A stretch of DNA of 64,000 nucleotides, from contig JAJEAR010000084.1 of assembly GCA_022822665.1 (NCBI GenBank), positions 40,219 to 104,218 on the forward strand, read 5' to 3'. This DNA is from Alphaproteobacteria bacterium (lineage in GTDB: Bacteria; Pseudomonadota; Alphaproteobacteria; Thalassobaculales; Thalassobaculaceae). The notes under the pieces were generated by a model. The model was not told the DNA's origin. It saw only the letters and a program-made list of their open reading frames with translations, and searched no databases. This document shows positions 58,716 through 64,000 of the stretch, piece by piece (within the stretch, counting starts at the first letter, position 1; each line of letters begins with the position of its first letter). The position numbers and the translations under genes are program-made.

Positions 58716-60770
58716 ATGAAAGAGCACATGGCTGAACGCGCACGGAGTCTTCAAGACACGCTTCGCGGACTTCGAAACGCCCGGTTGGCTGTGCATGCTG
58801 GCGCATCGTGGCTCAGGACTGCACGCGTTTCCCACAAGTTCGTTCTCACCGCATTGGTTCCGGTCTCGCTTTTCCTCTTCGCCATGCTCGCGTTCATGGT
58901 GCTTCAGCCTGGCGAGAGGGAAGAAGCGCTGCGCAGAAACCAGGATTTCGCCAGGTTCATCGCGCAGCTTGTCGCTGACACCTACACGTCGGATTCCGAC
59001 CCTGGCGGGAAGGGGGCGAGCACGCTTCATGCCGGCACGGTAAGCGGGATTGCCGATGCCGTGGGACGGTTCCTTGCCGAAGACGAATTCCGCAGCGGTG
59101 AGCACACCAGGCGCGGGGACGGTACCGGAGGCGTTCCGACCACTGTCTGCATTTATGACGCCCATGGAAGGCTGCTGACGCGGAAGTCCCGGCTGCGCCC
59201 ACCTGAACCCGGCAACAGGGAAGCGTCGGGCCGCTATCGTGTTATGCAGGTCCTCAGTGGTCGGGCTCCGGCTGCGTGGGGGCGGTTCATCGAAGGGTAT
59301 GGAACTGTCCTGATGGCGTTCTCGGGCCCGAGGGTCCGGACGAGCGTGCACGGAGTGCTTCCCGATCGCTTCCGTTTGAAAACAGGGCACGAAGCACAGG
59401 CAGTAAAGTTTGCGCCCGATAGTCCATTGCAAATGAACATCGTCAAATACAACAATAATATAACATCCAACAAGGTACAAACAAACTGGAGTGTAGAAAC
59501 AATCAGAATGGGAGATGGCGCAGAAATATGGCTGAATCACACAACTCTACATGCGCCGCCACCGGTTCCAGCTGCATTGCTGCTTCCGTTCCCGTCTCCA
59601 GAAGAAGAGCCAGGGAACAACTGCCCTGAAATCAGAGAAGGCGTCCCGTATGTGACACATCAAAGTGAGTCCGGCAGGATATGGCACGAGTATAAAATAA
59701 ACAATCAACCGGCAGATCTGTTCTACCATCCTGTTCTGACAAATGACTCTGAGACAGTTGGTCATGTGTTGTTGATAAAGGAACAGTTGAAAATTGAACC
59801 GTACTCCCGTGTTTTTCTCAGCCTCACGCTAGGGGGCTTCCTGCTCATTGTCGCGTGTTTTGGTATCCTGGCATTGTATCTGGCACGTACGATTGCGCAT
59901 CCGCTTCACGAACTGGCGGGCGCAGCGCTGGAAACTCCGAACGCGCCTGACCGGGCGAGGGTGTTCGAGACGGTGGCGCAACGCCCGGACGAAATCGGCG
60001 TGCTGGCCAGGTCACTGGCGGATATGACCAGCGAACTCGAGGGCAGGATTCAGCGCAGGAAGTTGTACGCGAGCACCCTGTTTCACAGCTTCAAGTCCCC
60101 TATCGAGGGCATGGCCATATGCGCCGAGCTGGTGGAAGAGGATATCGGGCACAAGGATTACGAAGGGGCAGGCAAGAACATCAGTCAGCTCAAGGCTTCC
60201 TTGAACAACTTGAGGCGCATATCCGAGAGGGTGGTGAGCTTTGAATCCCTGGAGGCAGACATAAATGCAGAGGAGCGAGAAACAAGAACGGTTACGCAAT
60301 GGATTCAACGGTATCGTCTCGACAAGACGAAAATGTACAGGATTTCATTTTCTGTAGTTGAAGCGGATGACATGACCGAAGTAGAAATATGTACATGTTG
60401 GCGATTTTTTGACATGATTTTTGATGAGCTGGTAGCGAATGCGCAAAATTTTGTTGAAGAAAGTGGTGCTCTCCGTATGGTTTTCTTCAAGGAACCGGAG
60501 TTTGTTCGGATCTCGGTAGAGAATGACGGCGTCGGCATCGAGAAGGAAAACCTGGAGAGAATCTTCGATCCGTTCCGGTCCATCCGGCCGGGAGGACCGG
60601 AGCAGAGCCATCACGGCATCGGCCTGGCAGGCTGTCGGGAGATCATCAGGTCGCTTGGCGGGACAATTCACGCGGAAAATGTGGCGGGTGCGGACGGAAC
60701 GGTAACGGGAGCGCGGTTTGTCGTGCGCCATCCACTGGCGCCGGACCGATCGGGCAAGGGAGCGGGATGA
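58716..60770 (+). CDS. Sensor histidine kinase at the ChvG position, divergent
   Basis: The 684-residue kinase has TM1 at about residues 42-63, a large periplasmic domain of about 300 residues, TM2 at about 366-388 (FLSLTLGGFLLIVACFGILALY) and a HAMP domain (ARTIAHPLHELA to MTSELEGRI) that resembles ChvG. The phosphoacceptor box is LFHSFKSPIEG with His457, and the ATPase has N575 (ELVANAQNF), G1 NDGVGIEKENLERIFDPF and G2 HHGIGLAGC. The residue after the His is Ser rather than the usual Glu/Asp. The periplasmic part is locally A+T-rich. The 3' end overlaps hprK (ATGA). It would phosphorylate the upstream regulator in response to an envelope signal. Confidence 0.86.
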   Translation: MKEHMAERARSLQDTLRGLRNARLAVHAGASWLRTARVSHKFVLTALVPVSLFLFAMLAFMVLQPGEREEALRRNQDFARFIAQLVADTYTSDSDPGGKGASTLHAGTVSGIADAVGRFLAEDEFRSGEHTRRGDGTGGVPTTVCIYDAHGRLLTRKSRLRPPEPGNREASGRYRVMQVLSGRAPAAWGRFIEGYGTVLMAFSGPRVRTSVHGVLPDRFRLKTGHEAQAVKFAPDSPLQMNIVKYNNNITSNKVQTNWSVETIRMGDGAEIWLNHTTLHAPPPVPAALLLPFPSPEEEPGNNCPEIREGVPYVTHQSESGRIWHEYKINNQPADLFYHPVLTNDSETVGHVLLIKEQLKIEPYSRVFLSLTLGGFLLIVACFGILALYLARTIAHPLHELAGAALETPNAPDRARVFETVAQRPDEIGVLARSLADMTSELEGRIQRRKLYASTLFHSFKSPIEGMAICAELVEEDIGHKDYEGAGKNISQLKASLNNLRRISERVVSFESLEADINAEERETRTVTQWIQRYRLDKTKMYRISFSVVEADDMTEVEICTCWRFFDMIFDELVANAQNFVEESGALRMVFFKEPEFVRISVENDGVGIEKENLERIFDPFRSIRPGGPEQSHHGIGLAGCREIIRSLGGTIHAENVAGADGTVTGARFVVRHPLAPDRSGKGAG

Positions 60771-61198
60771 ACTGCACGGTACATGGAACCTGCGTTGCCG
60801 TTGACGGGAGGGCTGTTCTGTTTCGCGGGCCGTCCGGGTCGGGAAAGTCGGATCTCGCCCTGCGTCTCATTGAACGGGGCGGGAGACTGGTTGCGGACGA
60901 CCGCACGATTCTCGAGCGCGACGGTGAACGGCTCGTCGCGCGATGCCCGGAAGCCATTGCCGGTCGGATCGAAATCCGGGGGGTGGGCATATGCCCGGCA
61001 CCGTCGCTTGATCGTGCCGAGCTTGTCGCGGTATGCGACCTGGTCGAACCTGGCGAGATCCCCCGACTTCCGGAGCCCGCTTCCTGCCGGTACCTTGGAA
61101 TCGCGGTCCCGCTCCTGCGCCTTGCGCCGTTCGAGGCGTCTGCGGTAGCGAAGGTCCGGTTCGGGGTCTTGCCCGGCGTGCGGTCCAGCCCTTCGTGA
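60767..61198 (+). CDS. hprK: HPr kinase/phosphorylase (short alphaproteobacterial form)
   Basis: The 143-residue protein is only the catalytic domain of HprK, as usual in alphaproteobacteria. Walker A is GPSGSGKSD (from Gly21), LVADDRTIL contains the acidic residues, and IAGRIEIRGVGI is the HprK signature. It phosphorylates HPr on its regulatory Ser (here Ser53) and removes that phosphate. It overlaps the kinase gene by four bases and is followed by the EIIA and HPr genes. Confidence 0.92.
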   Translation: MNCTVHGTCVAVDGRAVLFRGPSGSGKSDLALRLIERGGRLVADDRTILERDGERLVARCPEAIAGRIEIRGVGICPAPSLDRAELVAVCDLVEPGEIPRLPEPASCRYLGIAVPLLRLAPFEASAVAKVRFGVLPGVRSSPS

Positions 61199-61276
61199 AA
61201 CGGGTTGCGTGCGCGTTCTGATCCGTGTCACCGGGTTCCCCGGCGAGGGGTGGCTCCCGGATCGCAGGGAGTGGAC

Positions 61277-61711
61277 ATGTCCATGGCTGAATCAGACAAG
61301 TCGGTACGGGTTGGCATGGTCGTCGTGGCCCACGGATTGCTGGCGGACGGTCTCCGCGAAGTCCTGGAACATGTCGTTGGCCCCCAGGAACAGACAGCAA
61401 CGGTCTGCATCGGGCCCGAGGACGACATGGAGCAGAGACGCGACGACATCGTGAGGTCCATCAACGAGGTGGATCGTGGCGCGGGGGTGATCGTGTTTAC
61501 CGACATGTTCGGAGGCACGCCGTCAAATCTGGCCATTTCGATCATGGAGCGCGACCGTGTGGAGGTCATTGCCGGGGTCAACCTGCCGATGCTGGTCCGG
61601 TTTGCAAGCCTTGGCAAACACGAGTGCCTGCAGGACGTGGTCCGGGAAGTCACGAATGCCGGACAGAAGTACATCAAGGTTGCATCCGAAGTCCTGAGAG
61701 AGCCCTCGTGA
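61277..61711 (+). CDS. PTS EIIA component of the mannose family (regulatory)
   Basis: The 144-residue ManX-like EIIA has the phosphorylated His19 in VVVAHGLLADGL, then FTDMFGGTPSNLA and VIAGVNLPMLVRF. There is no EIIB, EIIC or EIID, so it acts as a regulatory phosphoryl carrier. The start at 61277 is chosen for its spacing to GGGAG; an ATG two codons later is possible. The stop overlaps the HPr GTG start (GTGA). Confidence 0.94.
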   Translation: MSMAESDKSVRVGMVVVAHGLLADGLREVLEHVVGPQEQTATVCIGPEDDMEQRRDDIVRSINEVDRGAGVIVFTDMFGGTPSNLAISIMERDRVEVIAGVNLPMLVRFASLGKHECLQDVVREVTNAGQKYIKVASEVLREPS

Positions 61712-61995
61712 CCGGACCGTCGGGCCCGGTCCACGAACGAAGCGTCACGATCCTCAACCGGCGCGGGCTGCATGCACGCGCGGCTGCACGGTTCGTGAAG
61801 CTCTCGAGCATGTTCGAAAGCGAGATCGAGGTCTCCAAGGATGGCGAGACCGTGTCGGGTCGTTCGATCATGGGACTGATGATGCTTGCGGCTGCAACGG
61901 GGTCTGTCATACGGCTGACCGCGCGTGGTCCCGATGCTGCCGACGCGGTCCTTCGGATGGTACAACTGGTCGAGAACAAGTTCGATGAAGAGTGA
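61708..61995 (+). CDS. ptsH: PTS phosphocarrier protein HPr
   Basis: The 95-residue HPr carries active His22 in NRRGLHARAAARF and the HprK target Ser53 in VSGRSIMGLMML, so both phosphorylation modes should be possible. It starts at a GTG that overlaps the EIIA stop. Eleven bases of its 3' end overlap the enzyme I start. Confidence 0.95.
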   Translation: MTGPSGPVHERSVTILNRRGLHARAAARFVKLSSMFESEIEVSKDGETVSGRSIMGLMMLAAATGSVIRLTARGPDAADAVLRMVQLVENKFDEE

Positions 61996-63763
61996 CGTGC
62001 GTGATCCCGGGGCCGGGGCGGCGTCGGGTGGGCTCGAGTTCACCGGGGTGGGTGTGTCGGCCGGAATTGCGGTCGGCTCGGTGCACGTCATCGACTCCGG
62101 TCTCGCGCATGTACCCGAATACCATATCCCGGATCGCGCGGTTTCGCGCGAAACCGGGCGGTTTGCCGACGCCCTCGACCGGGCGCGGGCCGAGGTGGCG
62201 GAACTCAGGGGCAAGGGGGAGAGCCTGAACGCGTCCGCGCGGGAAGAACTCGGCTTCCTGCTCGATGCTCACCTTGCCCTGCTGGCATCGAACCGGATGG
62301 TGACGGGGGTCGAGAGCCGGATCCGGGAGGAACGCATCAACGCCGAGGCGGCGGTGAGTTCGGTCATCAGTGACATTGCGCGCGGTTTCGAGGGGATCGC
62401 GGATCCGTATTTCGCGGCCAGGGTTCACGATGTCCGCGACGTGGGCTCACGAATTATCCGCCAGTTCGTGCGGGCCCCGTCTCCCAGGGTCGCCGGGCTT
62501 CCGAAGGGCGTGGTGGTGGTGGCGGACGAACTCAGCCCGGCCGACATCGCCCTGCTGGACCCGGAACACGTGGCAGCGATAGTGACCGCCTCGGGAGGAC
62601 CGGAAGGTCATACTGCAATCCTGGCGAGGTCCATGGGACTGCCCGCCGTCCTCGGGGTTGCAGGGATCATGGACACCGTTCGCACGAATGACCGGATTGT
62701 CGTCAACGGCGAGGCGGGTCTTGTACTGGTGCGCCCGGACGCGGCGGTTCTGGCCGAGTACAGGCGCAGGGCGGCAGCGCAGCGTCGGCTCGGCCGACAG
62801 CTGGCACGGCTGCGTTCCCTGCCGGCAGAAACCACCGACGGGACAATTGTCGGGCTGCAGGCCAACATCGAACTCGCCCGCGATGTCGATACCGCGCTCG
62901 AGAGCGGGGCGGAAGGCGTTGGCCTTTTGCGGACGGAGTTCATGTTCATGAACCGGGACGTGCCGCCAGGTGAGGACGAGCAGTACGCCCTTCTTCGCTC
63001 GGTCGTCGAGGGTATGAAGGGAAGACCGGTCACGATCCGTACGCTTGATACCGGCGGTGAATCGCAGGTCTACGGGGTCCACCAGGGCAGGTCCGAGGGA
63101 GCGAACCCGATGCTGGGGATGCGGGCGATCAGGCTGTCGCTTCGCCACCCGGAGCTTTTTCACGTCCAGGTTGCGGCGATCCTTCGTGCCGCCGCCCATG
63201 GCCCGGTGCGGCTCCTGCTGCCGATGATCTCGAGCGTGCAGGAAGTGCGAGAAGTCCGGAAGATCGTGCGCGAGGTTGCCGCCCGCATCGAGGACCGGTC
63301 GCAGGTCACGATCCCGCCGCTCGGAGTGATGATCGAGGTGCCCGGCGCCGCCCTCATCGCCGAGGCACTGGCGCGGGAGGTTGATTTCTTTGCGATCGGA
63401 ACCAATGACCTCACCATGTATACGCTGGCGATCGATCGTGGGGATGAACAGGTCGCACCACTTTACAATCCGCTCCATCCGGCGGTCCTGCGGCTCATCC
63501 GGATGACCGTCTCCGCGGCGAACCACGCGGGCAAGCCGGTGAGCGTGTGCGGTGAAATAGCCGGCAACCCCCGCTTCACCTCGCTGTTGCTCGGTCTCGG
63601 GGTCCGTGAACTCTCGATGACCAGCAAGAGTGTTCCCCGGGTGAAGCAGCGCGTTCGGGTCACCTGCCTGAAGTCGGCCGGCCGCAGCGCCGAGGCGATC
63701 CTGGAACTCGGCGAGGAGGGCCAGGTCGCGCGGGTGCTCGACGAGTTCAACCGGGACCTGTAG
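61985..63763 (+). CDS. ptsI: PTS enzyme I
   Basis: The 592-residue enzyme I takes phosphate from PEP to HPr. The N-terminal domain has active His209 in GGPEGHTAILARSMGLPAV. The C-terminal TIM barrel has LLRTEFMFMNRD, TIRTLDTGGES, GVMIEVPGAAL, FFAIGTNDLTMYTLAIDRGD and the catalytic Cys522 in SVCGEIAGNP. There is no GAF domain, so this is the classic PtsI rather than PtsP of the nitrogen PTS. The ATG at 61985 lies within the HPr gene; a GTG at 61997 would avoid the overlap. Confidence 0.95.
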   Translation: MKSDVRDPGAGAASGGLEFTGVGVSAGIAVGSVHVIDSGLAHVPEYHIPDRAVSRETGRFADALDRARAEVAELRGKGESLNASAREELGFLLDAHLALLASNRMVTGVESRIREERINAEAAVSSVISDIARGFEGIADPYFAARVHDVRDVGSRIIRQFVRAPSPRVAGLPKGVVVVADELSPADIALLDPEHVAAIVTASGGPEGHTAILARSMGLPAVLGVAGIMDTVRTNDRIVVNGEAGLVLVRPDAAVLAEYRRRAAAQRRLGRQLARLRSLPAETTDGTIVGLQANIELARDVDTALESGAEGVGLLRTEFMFMNRDVPPGEDEQYALLRSVVEGMKGRPVTIRTLDTGGESQVYGVHQGRSEGANPMLGMRAIRLSLRHPELFHVQVAAILRAAAHGPVRLLLPMISSVQEVREVRKIVREVAARIEDRSQVTIPPLGVMIEVPGAALIAEALAREVDFFAIGTNDLTMYTLAIDRGDEQVAPLYNPLHPAVLRLIRMTVSAANHAGKPVSVCGEIAGNPRFTSLLLGLGVRELSMTSKSVPRVKQRVRVTCLKSAGRSAEAILELGEEGQVARVLDEFNRDL

Positions 63764-63862
63764 CGGGAATGCGAGCCGTGCCCATCATGAGGCTTGCCTT
63801 CACCCTGCGTGCCATGTAGGAATGGTGGTTCGTGCCGCGCCTTGGTAGCGTGGTATTGGCGT

Positions 63863-63868
63863 TTGACA
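63863..63868 (+). promoter_or_regulatory. Isolated TTGACA (-35-like) after ptsI
   Basis: A perfect -35 hexamer, but no good -10 box lies 16-18 bases downstream (GGATGC at 17 bp). It could belong to the gene that begins near 63924. Confidence 0.25.
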
Positions 63869-63923
63869 TGGTGATGTTGAGGAAGGGATGCGCGGACGGC
63901 GTTGTGGCCCGAGGTGTGAGGTC

Positions 63924-64000
63924 ATGATGATCAGTCCGTCGTATCGCGAACGGCGTGTCTGCTTGAAGGTTCCAGTTCTGCGTGCAAGCGCGGTGGGGAT
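63924..64000 (+). CDS. Possible start of a gene cut by the window edge
   Basis: An ATG at 63924 preceded by GAGGT opens a frame with no stop up to the window end (25 codons: MMISPSYRERRVCLKVPVL and on). The RERRVCLKVPV wording is reminiscent of PilZ-type starts, but the fragment is too short to identify. The 160 bp between ptsI and this ATG contain nothing else that I recognise. Confidence 0.3.
   Translation, partial: MMISPSYRERRVCLKVPVLRASAVG

Noticed and set aside
1..64000. CRISPR arrays, transposons, prophage or integrase genes, tRNA or rRNA genes
   Set aside because: I saw no regularly spaced direct repeats, no transposase or integrase motifs, and no tRNA-like or rRNA sequence.

Overview
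The window is a dense, high-G+C chromosomal segment with about 63 genes and almost no intergenic space. It looks alphaproteobacterial, probably Rhodospirillales-like. The evidence is the COQ9 gene, the pckA / ChvI-ChvG-type / hprK / IIA / HPr / EI locus, the cobS-cobT pair, the imuB-dnaE2 mutagenesis pair, the small HprK without its N-terminal domain, and many ATGA/GTGA stop-start overlaps. I recognise no rRNA, tRNA, transposase, integrase, phage gene or CRISPR array.

Left part (1-12.7 kb): the ends of a peptide ABC transporter (two ATPases), a DMT exporter and a rhodanese. A 567-residue protein joining a methyltransferase domain to an HNH nuclease domain follows. Next is a leftward five-gene operon: a tandemly duplicated protein of unknown function, an EthD-like protein, tgt, queG and a PLP decarboxylase. 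It is divergent from yhhQ-queA, so four queuosine genes are grouped here. A GNAT gene closes the block.

12.8-36.4 kb: core and peripheral metabolism. Glycerate kinase; protocatechuate dioxygenase pcaHG; two small DUF465 proteins; purEK; coq9-def; rpsU; DUF924; a glyoxylate/hydroxypyruvate reductase-like enzyme; a thioesterase; cytochrome c. The two subunits of the pcaIJ CoA-transferase lie on either side of an alanine/serine-glyoxylate aminotransferase and a 2-hydroxyacyl-CoA lyase/oxalyl-CoA decarboxylase-like enzyme. Then an OmpA lipoprotein, an amino-acid oxidase, a carnitine-dehydrogenase-like enzyme, an O-antigen ligase-like protein, the cobalamin nucleotide-loop genes cobC/cobS and cobT, a cold-shock protein, pyruvate kinase and an LLM oxidoreductase.

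36.5-55.9 kb: accessory catabolism. A tightly overlapped four-gene operon (ThDP enzyme, Ldh-family dehydrogenase, FAH hydrolase, LLM oxidoreductase) is followed by a DAO oxidase. The SOS mutagenesis pair imuB-dnaE2 has a 23-bp dyad just upstream and no imuA. Then a DjlA-like protein, an enolase-superfamily enzyme, an alpha/beta hydrolase, a third LLM enzyme, frc, a class II aldolase and another ThDP enzyme.

55.9-64 kb: the carbon/cell-envelope regulatory locus. pckA diverges from a two-component pair, followed by hprK, an EIIA of the mannose family, HPr and enzyme I, all coupled by overlaps. The two-component genes contain A+T-rich patches (39% G+C counted over 59401-59520 against 65% over 62881-62940) and an unusual phosphoacceptor box. 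The most novel-looking items are the tandem-repeat protein in the queuosine cluster, the methyltransferase-HNH fusion, the divergent two-component pair, and the dyad in front of imuB.
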